DNA of 64,000 nucleotides from Nocardiopsis xinjiangensis YIM 90004 (lineage in GTDB: Bacteria; Actinomycetota; Actinomycetes; Streptosporangiales; Streptosporangiaceae): the NCBI RefSeq assembly GCF_000341145.1, contig NZ_ANBE01000033.1, positions 1 through 64,000 on the forward strand. Direction: 5' to 3'. Positions 56,529-64,000 of the stretch are shown one piece after another. Made by a program: the position numbers and the translations under genes. Every line of letters begins with the position of its first letter. Positions within the stretch are counted from its first letter, which is position 1. The notes under the pieces are model-generated. The model did not search any database. It had not been told where the DNA came from and worked only from the letters and a program-made list of their open reading frames with translations.

Positions 56529-58026
56529 TCCGGCCCGCACGGTGGGCCTCGGCGACGGCGAGCGGGAGCCCGTCCAACAGGTCCGAGGCGCTGACCGGTG
56601 CACCGCCGCGCGCCAGGTGAGCGGCGCGCCCGTGCAGATAGGCGCCGCACAGGGCCGCCTCCACCACCGGTGCACCGCTCGCCAACAGCGCACCGACCAC
56701 TCCGGAGAGCACGTCCCCGGTCCCGGCGCTGGCCAACAACGGGGTACCGGTGGGGTTGACGACGGTCGGCGCGTCCGGGTGCGCGATCACCGTGGTCGTC
56801 CCCTTGAGGAGCACCGCGCACCCGAAGGAGCGGGCGGCGCGGCGGGCGTGCTCCAGCCGACGGGCCTCCACGTCCTTGCGCTCCACGTCACCCAGCAGAC
56901 GGGCGAGCTCACCGGCGTGCGGGGTCAACAGGGTCGGCGCGGCACGCTCCCGCACCCGGTCGGCGAGGTCGCGGCCGTCCTCTCCGGACATCAGGGTCAG
57001 TCCGTCGGCGTCCACGAGTACCGGGACGTCGCTGTCGAGCACGGCGTCCAGCTCGTCGGCCTCTCCGGGGTCGGTACCGCGCCCGGACCCGACGACGGCG
57101 GCGGCCGCGCGCCCGAGGCCGAGACCGGTGCTCCGGCGCGGGTCCAACGGAACGGCGACGGCCTCGGGCCAGCGGGCGAGCACCTGGTCCATCGCACGCT
57201 CGGGGCCGCCGTACCTGACCATGCCCACGCCGGTGCGCAGCGCCCCGCCCACGGCGAGCACGGCGGCGCCCCGGAAACGGTCCGATCCGGCACGGACCGC
57301 GAGTACACCCCGGCGGTACTTGTCGGCCTCGGCGCCGGGTCGCGGGAGCAGCCGGGCGATGTCCACAGCCTGTGGGCGAAGCACGTCCGCACCCGGAAGC
57401 TCCGGGACGAGCCCGGTGTCGACCAGCCGCACCCGCCCGGCCCGCGCGGAGCCGGGATCGACGAAGAGCCCGGGTTTGTGGGTGCCGAAGGTGACGGTGA
57501 GGTCGGCGCGCACCGCGTGCCCGGTCACCTCACCGGTGTCGGCGTCGACCCCGCTGGGCAGATCGACCGCCACCACGGGCGCGGGGGCGTTGGCCGCCTG
57601 CGCGGCGAGGCCCGCGTGGAGTTCGCGCAGGCCACCGCGCCCACCGATGCCGAGGAGCCCGTCGACGATCAGGTCCGCACCGAACAGGTCCGAGCCGTCG
57701 GCGTCGGAACCGGTGAAGTCCCGCACACGCCCGCCCGCGGCACGCAACGCCGCCGCGCCCGCCTCGTGCACCCGCGAACCGGCGGTCAGGGCTCGGACCA
57801 TGGCGCCGCGCCGGGCGAGGTCGGCCCCGGCGTACAGGGCGTCGCCGCCGTTGTCGCCGCTGCCGACCATGAGCACGACGCGCGCCCCGTACACCGACGG
57901 CAGCAGTCGGACGCACTCCACCGCCAGGCCGGCCGCAGCCCTGCGCATGAGCGCCCCTTCCGGCGAGCGCGCCATGAGTGCGCCCTCGGCCTCGCGGACG
58001 ACATCGACAGTGTGTGCGTTGAGCAC
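56482..58026 (-). CDS. nnrD: Bifunctional NAD(P)H-hydrate epimerase / ADP-dependent dehydratase
   Basis: A 514-residue metabolite-repair enzyme, fusing NnrE (epimerase; residues 1 to about 220) and NnrD (dehydratase; about 225-500). It restores NAD(P)H from its hydrated form. The epimerase part shows VLMVGSGDNGGDALYAG and VDLPSGVDADTGEV. The dehydratase part shows KYRRGVLAVRAGSDRF, LLTPHAGELARLLG, LLKGTTTVIAHP, and the catalytic ASAGTGDVLSGVVGALLASG. It is a normal full-length fusion. The GTG at 58026 has GGAGG at seven bases. The C-terminal extension is Arg-rich (RIRGRGPRRGRAG) and overlaps the NUDIX gene on the other strand. Confidence 0.92.
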   Translation of the reverse strand: MLNAHTVDVVREAEGALMARSPEGALMRRAAAGLAVECVRLLPSVYGARVVLMVGSGDNGGDALYAGADLARRGAMVRALTAGSRVHEAGAAALRAAGGRVRDFTGSDADGSDLFGADLIVDGLLGIGGRGGLRELHAGLAAQAANAPAPVVAVDLPSGVDADTGEVTGHAVRADLTVTFGTHKPGLFVDPGSARAGRVRLVDTGLVPELPGADVLRPQAVDIARLLPRPGAEADKYRRGVLAVRAGSDRFRGAAVLAVGGALRTGVGMVRYGGPERAMDQVLARWPEAVAVPLDPRRSTGLGLGRAAAAVVGSGRGTDPGEADELDAVLDSDVPVLVDADGLTLMSGEDGRDLADRVRERAAPTLLTPHAGELARLLGDVERKDVEARRLEHARRAARSFGCAVLLKGTTTVIAHPDAPTVVNPTGTPLLASAGTGDVLSGVVGALLASGAPVVEAALCGAYLHGRAAHLARGGAPVSASDLLDGLPLAVAEAHRAGRIRGRGPRRGRAGRCR

Positions 58027-58172
58027 GGGTCCACCTCCGGGATCGGTCGGCACCCATCGTGCCGCACGGAGGAGCGGCCGTCGGCCCGCCACACACGCCG
58101 GACGGTCATTGTCACCGCACCCTTCGGCGGCCATGCTGTCGGTACCCACGCCCGCTCACGAGGAAGACACCG

Positions 58173-58601
58173 ATGCCCGGCCACCACTGCTTCGTCAGGT
58201 CCAGCGAACTCCAGCTCCGCCCCGGTGAATGGCACGACATCGGGTTCGACTGGCGCGACGACGGCCTGATCTCGGTCTCCGCCCTGGCCGGGACGGGACC
58301 GGAGGCCCTCGGCGGCGTTCTCTACGACCTCTCCGTCGGTGTGGTCCTGCACGGAACCACCCCCGGGACCGAGGTGCAGTTGCGCGCGGCGGAGTTCGAG
58401 CCCGACGGCGACGACGGCCGGGTCCGGCGCGAGCGCCCGGCCCTGGGGCTCGTGCACGCCGCCGGGCACGGCCGCTTCACCCACCACTGGAAGGGCTCAC
58501 TCGCGGTCGGCCACTGGGTCGGTGTGCAGGTGGCGCAGTTCGGGGCCTCCGACGCGCGCCTGGTCTCCGCCGAGGCCGACGTGTTCACCTGGCGCCACTG
58601 A
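58173..58601 (+). CDS. Hypothetical protein, beta-rich
   Basis: A soluble 142-residue protein with regular strand-like alternation (WHDIGFDWRDDGLISVSAL; LYDLSVGVVLHGT; AVGHWVGVQVAQFGAS) and a high content of His and Trp. I do not recognise a domain. The ATG at 58173 has AGGA at suitable spacing, and codon use matches real neighbours. It is divergent from nnrD and convergent with the PASTA-like gene. No function is proposed. Confidence 0.7.
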   Translation: MPGHHCFVRSSELQLRPGEWHDIGFDWRDDGLISVSALAGTGPEALGGVLYDLSVGVVLHGTTPGTEVQLRAAEFEPDGDDGRVRRERPALGLVHAAGHGRFTHHWKGSLAVGHWVGVQVAQFGASDARLVSAEADVFTWRH

Positions 58602-58616
58602 TCCGGTCCGCTGACG

Positions 58617-59579
58617 TCAGGCCGCCCTCCATCTGAACCTGTCGTCGGTGTCCGTGGTCGTGCACTGCATGCGTGTGCCGGCGCTGGTGTACCCGTACTG
58701 CCAGTGCTCACTGCAGAACGCCCCGGGATGCACCCCTGGGACGGGACCGGGTTCGGGCTCGGGCTCCGGCTCCGGCTCGGGCTCCGGCTCGGGCTCCGGC
58801 TCGGGCTCCGGCTCCGGCTCGGGCTCCGGCTCGGGCTCCGGCTCGGGCTCCGGCTCCGGCTCGGGCTCCGGACTGGGGTCCGGACTGGGGTCCCCCATGG
58901 TGTCCGGGCAGTCCTGTCCCGAGGCAACAACGAAGAGTTCCATCTCGAGCGTGTCCGCGTAGGGCGCGGTCTCGCCGTCTTCCTCGGGGTCATGGGCACA
59001 CACCGAAACGGAGTCGGCATCCCCGTCCTCCGGCGCGTCCACGTCACCGAACGCACTGCTGATGACGGTCTCCGCGAGGCCGGCCTCGTCAGCCCATCCC
59101 GATGCGTCGGCAGCAGTCCCCTCTGTCAGGTCGGGGAAACTCGGCCAGGGCACTGCTTCGCCGGGCTCCTCGGGGCAGTCGCTGCCCTCTGGGACCAGGC
59201 CGAGCACGACCTCCCCCTCCGGTGCGCCCTCGGCACCCGAGCAGACCAGCATCGCCGATTCGGTCCAGGGACCGTCTTCGCCGTCCGCCCAGAGCTCCGT
59301 CCCGGCGACCTCGATGCCGGCCGAGTCGAGCTCCTCCAGAGCTTCGGGGAGGAGCGTCCCGATTACGTCGGGGACCGGGTCCTCGGCAGGTTCGGAGGTC
59401 GCGGTGGACTCCGGATCCGGGATATCGGCCAGAGCCGCAACGCATCCGGCGAGCAGGAACATGGAGAGCACTGTTCCGCCGCAGCCCAGGCATCCGAGGC
59501 CGACCTTGACCCCGAGCGACGTGGGTTTGCGACCGTGCGGTCCAGGGGGCGGGGAAGGAGCCCGAGGGGGAGAAGCCAT
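58617..59579 (-). CDS. Secreted or anchored protein with PASTA-like domains and Pro-Glu repeat
   Basis: A 320-residue protein. One hydrophobic segment near the N-terminus ([25 protein letters not shown]) anchors or exports it; the AGC could be a lipobox. Two PASTA-like segments follow ([20 protein letters not shown] and a second around [20 protein letters not shown]). A run of about 20 Pro-Glu dipeptides forms a rigid spacer. The last 40 residues ([19 protein letters not shown]) resemble a small Cys-containing wall-associated module common in actinobacteria. PASTA domains bind peptidoglycan, so a cell-wall location is likely. ATG 59579 is the start. Confidence 0.8.
   Translation of the reverse strand: MASPPRAPSPPPGPHGRKPTSLGVKVGLGCLGCGGTVLSMFLLAGCVAALADIPDPESTATSEPAEDPVPDVIGTLLPEALEELDSAGIEVAGTELWADGEDGPWTESAMLVCSGAEGAPEGEVVLGLVPEGSDCPEEPGEAVPWPSFPDLTEGTAADASGWADEAGLAETVISSAFGDVDAPEDGDADSVSVCAHDPEEDGETAPYADTLEMELFVVASGQDCPDTMGDPSPDPSPEPEPEPEPEPEPEPEPEPEPEPEPEPEPEPEPEPEPEPEPGPVPGVHPGAFCSEHWQYGYTSAGTRMQCTTTDTDDRFRWRAA
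58751..58875 (-). repeat. Low-complexity Pro-Glu-coding microsatellite
   Basis: About 125 bases are built from the hexamers GGCTCG and GGCTCC. They encode the Pro-Glu spacer of the PASTA-like protein. Length may vary between strains by slippage. Confidence 0.85.
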
Positions 59580-59790
59580 GGGAATGCTCCATTGTGTGTC
59601 ACGGGGCGGCGGAGCGGGAGCCGCTGGGGGACGATCGGACCGTGTCCAGGGCGCGACCGGAGGCTCAGATTAGCCCTCCAGCCCCCCGCGCACCATCGAT
59701 ATGCCGGAATTGCCCAAGAACCCGTTCCCGGGTACACGACGGTGACCGCAAAGTACTACGCTGTGTCGTTGACAGGAGCGGACCGCTGAC
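59580..59790. other. Divergent gap, PASTA-like gene / membrane pair
   Basis: A 211-base gap between divergent genes. It contains AT-richer sequence near 59740-59775 ahead of the rightward pair, with a GACAGGAG-type ribosome site. No gene is seen. Confidence 0.5.
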
Positions 59791-60189
59791 ATGGGCGGAC
59801 GCGTGGTTCTCGGAAGCGGAGGCGGCGTGGTCGACTGGCTCACCATGACGATCCAGATGGTGTCGCTGGGCGTGGCCGTCTGGTGTCTGGTCTCGTTCTT
59901 CCAGGACCGCCCCATGCTGGTCCCCCACCTCATCGGCACGGGTGTGCTGTGGTTGCTCGTCCTCGGCCAGGTCGGGGCCGCCGTCGCCGCCATGGTGGGC
60001 GGGGACCGCCCCGACGAGCTCCCCATGTTGATCTCCTACCTGGCCACCATCGCGCTCCTGCCGCCTGCCTGTGCGGTGTGGGGTTTCATGGAACGCAGCA
60101 AGTGGGGTCCGGCCGTCATCGCCTTCGCGTGTTTCGTCCTGCCCGTGCTGCTGGTCCGTATCGAGCAGCTCTGGAGCCCCGTTGCCTGA
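59791..60189 (+). CDS. Small integral membrane protein (1)
   Basis: A 132-residue protein with four hydrophobic helices (MTIQMVSLGVAVWCLVSFF; HLIGTGVLWLLVLGQVGAAVAAMV; MLISYLATIALLPPACAVWGF; AVIAFACFVLPVLLV). It resembles common uncharacterised actinobacterial membrane proteins. The start could be ATG 59791 or GTG 59827; the latter has GGAGG four bases upstream. Its stop codon lies within the start region of the next gene, so the two are coupled. Confidence 0.75.
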   Translation: MGGRVVLGSGGGVVDWLTMTIQMVSLGVAVWCLVSFFQDRPMLVPHLIGTGVLWLLVLGQVGAAVAAMVGGDRPDELPMLISYLATIALLPPACAVWGFMERSKWGPAVIAFACFVLPVLLVRIEQLWSPVA

Positions 60190-60625
60190 GACCGCCGCGA
60201 CGACCACCGACGCCACTCTGCGCTCCGGCCCGGGCCGCCTGCTCGTGGCCGTGTACGCGGTCTTCGCCCTGGCCGCCACCGCGCGCGGCACCTATCAACT
60301 CCTCACCAGGTTCGACGAGGCGCCGCTGGCCTACGGGTTGTCGGTCTTCGCCGGAGCCCTGTACCTCGTGGCCGCTGTGGGTCTGGCGCGGGCCGGCCGC
60401 ACCTCCCGCATGGTCGCTCTGGTGTGCGTGTGCGTGGAGATGGCGGGTGTGCTCGTCGTCGGTGCGCTGACGCTGTTCTGGAGCGCGGGTTTCCCCGACG
60501 ACACGGTCTGGTCGAACTTCGGCAGCGGGTACCTGTTCGTCCCGCTGGTCCTGCCGGTCCTGGGCCTGTGGTGGGTCCTCGAGGTCCACCGCGGGGACCG
60601 GCGAGAGACAGCGCCCACCTCCTAG
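60182..60625 (+). CDS. Small integral membrane protein (2)
   Basis: A 147-residue protein with four hydrophobic helices (LLVAVYAVFALAATARGTYQLL; LSVFAGALYLVAAVGLA; ALVCVCVEMAGVLVVGALTLF; LFVPLVLPVLGLWWVL). It begins with TTG at 60182, overlapping the end of the preceding gene by eight bases, and has TGGAG at seven bases. The function is unknown. The two proteins probably work together in the membrane; the pairing is conserved in my recollection of related actinomycetes, but I cannot check that here. Confidence 0.75.
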   Translation: MPETAATTTDATLRSGPGRLLVAVYAVFALAATARGTYQLLTRFDEAPLAYGLSVFAGALYLVAAVGLARAGRTSRMVALVCVCVEMAGVLVVGALTLFWSAGFPDDTVWSNFGSGYLFVPLVLPVLGLWWVLEVHRGDRRETAPTS

Positions 60626-60634
60626 GCTGACCGT

Positions 60635-61489
60635 ATGAACCAACCCCAGAACCTGCCCGTGGCCGTGTCGGCCGACTGGCTGCGCGACCACAGCGACCGT
60701 GTGGTCGTCGTCGACTCCCGCTGGTACCTGGACGGCCGCTCCGGGCGGGAGGCCCACCTGAACGGCCATCTGCCGGGCGCGGTCTTCGCCGACGTCGACA
60801 CCGACCTGGCCGCGCCCGCGAGCGCCGATGGAGGCCGCCATCCGCTGCCCTCCCCAGAGGACTTCGCCACCGCCCTGGGCCGCCTCGGCATCGGCGACGG
60901 GTCGACGGTGGTGGTCTACGACGACGCCGGCGGCTCGGTGGCCGCGCGGCTGGTGTGGATGCTGCGTGTGCTCGGCACCCCGGCGGCCTTCCTCGACGGT
61001 GGTGTCCAGGCCTGGAACGGTCCTCTGGAGACCGGTGAGGTCGCATCCGGACCCGCCGAGCGCACACCCGTGCCCTGGCCTTGCGACCGTGTCGCCGACA
61101 CCGGGACCGTGAGCGCGCGTGCCGGGGAACCCGAGCACCTGCTCCTCGACGCCCGTACGTACGGCCGCTACACCGGCGAGCAGCCTGCCCCCGTCGACGT
61201 CCGGCCCGGCCACGTCCCGGGTGCCCGCAGCGCGGCCTGGCAGGGAAACCTCGACGGCGAGGGGTTCCTCGCGGCCCCCGAGACCCTGTGGGAACGCTTC
61301 TCCGTCCTGGGCGCTGACACGGCCGAAACGGTCACCGCCTACTGTGGTTCTGGAGTAACCGCTTGCCATGACCTGCTCGCCCTCGAGCACGCAGGGATGG
61401 CCGGCGCACGCTTGTATCCGGGATCCTGGAGCCGGTGGGGAGGTGACGAGAGGCTGCCAGCGGAGACCGGAGATCCGCACCGGACGTAA
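60635..61489 (+). CDS. Two-domain sulfurtransferase (rhodanese)
   Basis: A 284-residue tandem rhodanese that moves sulfane sulfur from thiosulfate or 3-mercaptopyruvate to an acceptor. The inactive N-terminal repeat starts VVVVDSRWYLDGR, and the C-terminal repeat carries the active Cys in TAYCGSGVTA near residue 240. The layout matches CysA/SseA-type enzymes. The ATG at 60635 lies just six bases after a -10-like TAGGCT (60623-60628) and has no SD, so a leaderless mRNA is likely. It sits 9 bases after the small membrane gene. Confidence 0.92.
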   Translation: MNQPQNLPVAVSADWLRDHSDRVVVVDSRWYLDGRSGREAHLNGHLPGAVFADVDTDLAAPASADGGRHPLPSPEDFATALGRLGIGDGSTVVVYDDAGGSVAARLVWMLRVLGTPAAFLDGGVQAWNGPLETGEVASGPAERTPVPWPCDRVADTGTVSARAGEPEHLLLDARTYGRYTGEQPAPVDVRPGHVPGARSAAWQGNLDGEGFLAAPETLWERFSVLGADTAETVTAYCGSGVTACHDLLALEHAGMAGARLYPGSWSRWGGDERLPAETGDPHRT

Positions 61490-61537
61490 CGGGGGCCTCT
61501 TCAACGGTCACCGTCCGTAGGAAGTTCCCCTTCGGGT

Positions 61538-61556
61538 CCCCTTCGGGCGGTTTTTT
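61538..61556 (+). terminator. Probable terminator after sulfurtransferase
   Basis: CCCC-TTCG-GGCGG (61538-61550, with one bulged base) forms a UUCG-capped hairpin followed by six T residues (61551-61556). A second C(TTCG)G hairpin precedes it. This is one of the few T-tracts after a hairpin in the window. Confidence 0.65.
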
Positions 61557-61706
61557 CTGTCCGAATCAGGTCACGAACGAAACCGAAGGCGCTTCTGCGG
61601 CGTCCGACCCAGTACAGGACAGTGCCGCACCACGCGGCCCGCCACCAGCGATCCCTACCCTTGGTCGCCCCCGCGCTCAACGCGTAAGACCACGAAACGA
61701 GGAACC

Positions 61707-62312
61707 TTGACCGTCGAATTCGTGCTGCTAGTCATCCTGCTCGCCGTTGCCATCGTCGTGGGGATCATGCTCTACAAACAGCGCGCGAAGGCACAGCAGA
61801 GCCAAGCCCCTGTTCAGTCCACGGCCCCGGCCGACCCCTTCGCCACAACCACCGAGACCGAGGGAGACCCCCGCGGCATCAAGGCCGGCGACATGATCGA
61901 CTGGGGCAACGAACGCACCTGGATCCGCGGCTCGCTGCGCCTGTCCGAGGGCGGGGCCGTGTGGGCCGAGCACTTCCTGGAGGTCGAGGGCGGCCGCCGT
62001 TGGCTGTCGGTCGAGGAGGACCCCGACCTGCAGCTGTCCCTGTGGTCCGCCCGCCCCGACCTCGATCTCGTCCCCCAGGGCAAGGCCATGGAGGTCGAAG
62101 GCACCGTCTACAAGCTCCAGGAGAAGGGCTCCGGCTCCTACCGTTCCGAAGGCACCACGGGCCTCAAGCCCGAGGGCGGCCTCGACTACGTCGACTACGA
62201 GGCGGACGACGGCAGCCTGCTGTCCTTCGAGCGCTTCGACCACGGCAGCTGGGAAGCCAGCACCGGCAAGACGATCATGCCCGGCACCTTCACGATCTAC
62301 CCCGGGAGCTGA
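61707..62312 (+). CDS. DUF4178 domain protein, membrane-anchored
   Basis: A 201-residue protein with one N-terminal hydrophobic helix (FVLLVILLAVAIVVGIMLY), a short linker and a soluble DUF4178 region (IKAGDMIDWGNERTWIRGSLRL; RRWLSVEEDPDLQLSLW; LDYVDYEADDGSLLSFERFD). The start is TTG at 61707 with GAGGAACC immediately upstream. DUF4178 genes are often found beside DUF350 and membrane spermidine-synthase-like genes, as here. The domain has no known biochemical activity. It begins a five-gene run that continues beyond the right edge. Confidence 0.85.
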   Translation: MTVEFVLLVILLAVAIVVGIMLYKQRAKAQQSQAPVQSTAPADPFATTTETEGDPRGIKAGDMIDWGNERTWIRGSLRLSEGGAVWAEHFLEVEGGRRWLSVEEDPDLQLSLWSARPDLDLVPQGKAMEVEGTVYKLQEKGSGSYRSEGTTGLKPEGGLDYVDYEADDGSLLSFERFDHGSWEASTGKTIMPGTFTIYPGS

Positions 62313-62319
62313 GCAGACC

Positions 62320-62826
62320 GTGCACACGAACATCAGCACGCCCTTCGTCGACACCAAGGCCAGCGACCTGGTGTGGACCCTGGACCATCCGGTGGTCGAA
62401 CCGCTGGCCGCCCGCACCTGCCGGGTGCACGGCGTCACGGTCGAGCTCCGGGTCCTGGGCGCCTCCCACCAGACCGTCGTACGGTCGGCGGGCGGTGAGC
62501 TGGTGGAGACGGTGGCCTGCCTGCCCGGTGTCGAAGGCGGCCTGCCCGAGCAGGGCGAGCCCACCGGGACCCCGGCGGGCCACTACCGGTTCTCGTCTTC
62601 CGTGCACCACCTGGCCCACACCGACCTGACCCGCCGGGTGGATCTTCTGCACCGCGAGGTGGCCGACACACCCGGCGGACTCCTGGTCACCTTCCCGGGG
62701 GACCCGCTCGCGGTGACCGCACTGCACCTGTCCCCCGATCCCGGCGGGCCGGTGCGGTGGACCACCTGGCACGTGTATCCGCAGAGCGGCGAGTTGGTGA
62801 CGACCGCCGCCACACTGACTCCCTGA
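62320..62826 (+). CDS. DUF2617 domain protein
   Basis: A 168-residue soluble protein matching the DUF2617 pattern (LAARTCRVHGVTVELRVLGASHQ split over two strands, and TRRVDLLHREVADTPGGLLVTFPGDP). The function is unknown. The GTG at 62320 lies eight bases after the DUF4178 stop codon, with GGGAG in the tail of that gene as the likely ribosome site. It is the second gene of the cluster. Confidence 0.85.
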   Translation: MHTNISTPFVDTKASDLVWTLDHPVVEPLAARTCRVHGVTVELRVLGASHQTVVRSAGGELVETVACLPGVEGGLPEQGEPTGTPAGHYRFSSSVHHLAHTDLTRRVDLLHREVADTPGGLLVTFPGDPLAVTALHLSPDPGGPVRWTTWHVYPQSGELVTTAATLTP

Positions 62827-62836
62827 GATTCCGAGG

Positions 62837-63259
62837 ATGCCCATCGTGGTTGACACCATGCGCGGGGCCACGGCGCCCCGAACGACCAAGACGAAGTCCT
62901 CCGTGTTGTGCGGAGGAGCCCTGGCCCTGACCCTGCTGCTCTCCGCGTGCGGGGGCAGTTCGAACAACGAGGACTGCGACAACAACTCGAGCGCCGCGGC
63001 CTCCCCGTCCGCCTCCCCTTCCGCCTCGCCCTCTGCTTCCCCGTCCGCCTCGCCCTCCGCCTCACCGTCACCGGTGTTCGGGTCCTCCCCGTCGCCATCG
63101 GCCTCGGCGTCCCCGACAGCGGACGACTGCAACAGCAGCAACAGCAACAGCGGTGGCGGCGGTGGTTTCTTCTTCTTCGGTGGCGGAGGCGGTAGCTCCA
63201 ACGACAGCGGCGGCAGCGGCAGCAACACGCGCGGAGGCGGCACCGGGACGGGCAAGTAA
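62837..63259 (+). CDS. Low-complexity lipoprotein
   Basis: A 140-residue lipoprotein. A signal peptide ends in the lipobox LLLSACGG (Cys near residue 38). The rest is low complexity: a Ser-Ala-Pro repeat, a Ser/Asn-rich part, and a C-terminal Gly-rich tail containing FFFF. This position is filled by a DUF4247 protein in related clusters (from memory), but the usual conserved core of that family is not visible, so I do not use the name. The start may be ATG 62837 or ATG 62858. It lies 10 bases after the DUF2617 gene. Confidence 0.75.
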   Translation: MPIVVDTMRGATAPRTTKTKSSVLCGGALALTLLLSACGGSSNNEDCDNNSSAAASPSASPSASPSASPSASPSASPSPVFGSSPSPSASASPTADDCNSSNSNSGGGGGFFFFGGGGGSSNDSGGSGSNTRGGGTGTGK

Positions 63260-63327
63260 ACTGCAGGTCGGGGAGCGCATGCTTCCCGACACAGTCAATC
63301 CCTCAATCCCTCTCTTGGACCAATTTC

Positions 63328-63756
63328 ATGGACGAGATCCTCACCAGTTCCCTGTCCGCGCTCGGCTACGGGGCGGTCGGAACGGCCATCATGCTGCTCG
63401 GCTACCTGACCACCGACCTGCTCACCCCCGGCAAGCTGCACGAACTGATCTGGGAGGAACGCAACCCCAACGCGGTCCTGCTGGTGTCGGCCAACACCCT
63501 GGGTGCCGCCGTGGTGGTCGTGTCCGCGATCCTGTCCAGCTACTCCGAGCTCGGCCTGGGCGCCGGCCTGCTCTCCGCCGCCGCGTTCGGGCTCATCGGT
63601 CTCGCCGTGATGGCTGCCTCGTTCCTGATCATCGACCTGATCACCCCGACCAGCGTGAGGGCCGTCATCTCCAGTTCCGAGTTCCACCCCGCGACCTGGG
63701 TGAGCGCCACCGCCCACCTGTCCGTCGCTTTGGTGGTGGCCGCCGCCATCTCCTGA
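63328..63756 (+). CDS. DUF350 membrane protein (YjfL-like)
   Basis: A 142-residue membrane protein with two DUF350 repeats, each of two helices: [24 protein letters not shown] and [23 protein letters not shown]350 proteins are predicted to act with polyamine or ATP-grasp enzymes in cell-envelope modification systems; no activity is proven. The ATG at 63328 follows a spacer containing a small hairpin. It is 37 bases from the aminopropyltransferase start. Confidence 0.88.
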   Translation: MDEILTSSLSALGYGAVGTAIMLLGYLTTDLLTPGKLHELIWEERNPNAVLLVSANTLGAAVVVVSAILSSYSELGLGAGLLSAAAFGLIGLAVMAASFLIIDLITPTSVRAVISSSEFHPATWVSATAHLSVALVVAAAIS

Positions 63757-63793
63757 GGCCCTGCGCCTCCCTCTCCGAAGAAAGCACCCCGAC

Positions 63794-64000
63794 TTGACCG
63801 AGACCCCGACAGGCGCCCGAACCAGGCTCCCGATCCGTCCACGCGCAGCACGGTTCTTCGTGATGCTGGCGGTGTTCATCTGCGCCGCCTGCGGCCTGGT
63901 GTACGAGCTCGCTCTCGTCGCGATCGGCAGTTACCTCCTCGGCGACACCATCACGCAGGCCTCCGTGGTCCTGTCGGTCATGGTGTTCGCGATGGGTGTG
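63794..64000 (+). CDS. Membrane polyamine aminopropyltransferase (N-terminal part only)
   Basis: The first 69 codons of a gene cut by the right edge. It starts at TTG 63794 and reads [15 protein letters not shown], then a transmembrane helix ([21 protein letters not shown]) and a second ([15 protein letters not shown]). This is how the membrane-anchored spermidine-synthase-like proteins of actinobacteria begin; their catalytic domain lies further right and is not visible. Position after DUF350 supports the call. An AGAAAG about ten bases upstream may be the ribosome site. Confidence 0.7.
   Translation, partial: MTETPTGARTRLPIRPRAARFFVMLAVFICAACGLVYELALVAIGSYLLGDTITQASVVLSVMVFAMGV

Overview
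The window is very GC-rich chromosomal DNA with frequent GTG and TTG starts. Its gene content is that of a filamentous actinobacterium: a WhiB regulator, a resuscitation-promoting factor, PspC-type kinases, RsbW/SpoIIE-type partner switching, and complete ectoine synthesis and uptake. Together these suggest a salt-tolerant Nocardiopsis-like or Streptomonospora-like organism. The genus is an inference. No rRNA, tRNA, CRISPR, prophage or transposase was seen.

Layout. 0.2-5 kb: HTH regulator with DinB protein, PcrA helicase, nucleoside hydrolase. 5-9 kb: a PspC histidine kinase and LuxR-type regulator, divergent from a PspC/LiaF-like membrane protein. 9-16 kb: RsmA, Rpf, a racemase of the CoA-transferase III fold, a STAS antagonist, and M50-like, SRPBCC and CPBP proteins. 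16-22.5 kb: ectABC followed by ehuBCDA (ectoine synthesis and uptake), all on the minus strand. 23-27.7 kb: WhiB, a CopC module, PP2C phosphatase, and a GT4 glycosyltransferase behind a long structured leader. 27.8-39 kb: a signalling island with MEDS-HATPase, STAS, GAF-ANTAR and PAS-GAF proteins, then homologues of the Streptomyces osmoadaptation genes osaB, osaA and osaC. 39-46 kb: EamA transporter, orphan response regulator, and an HtrA/PepD protease facing an MprAB-like two-component pair. 45.6-50 kb: CoA ester lyase, molybdenum S/N-oxide reductase, and a sarcosine/dimethylglycine methyltransferase (glycine betaine synthesis). 50.6-56 kb: a TetR-flanked operon of three unusual membrane proteins (PrsW-like protease, ICMT-DCC fusion, START-like protein). 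56-61.5 kb: NUDIX hydrolase, NnrE/NnrD repair enzyme, PASTA-like secreted protein, small membrane proteins and a sulfurtransferase. 61.7-64 kb: DUF4178, DUF2617, low-complexity lipoprotein, DUF350 and the start of a membrane aminopropyltransferase.

The dominant theme is osmotic and envelope stress. Two compatible-solute routes, an ectoine importer, an OsaABC-type osmosensing and anti-sigma system, and two envelope-stress systems (PspC/Lia-like and HtrA-MprAB-like) lie within about 50 kb. The least-described parts are the TetR-flanked membrane operon (50.6-56 kb), the DUF350/aminopropyltransferase cluster cut by the right edge, and the structured leader before the glycosyltransferase.
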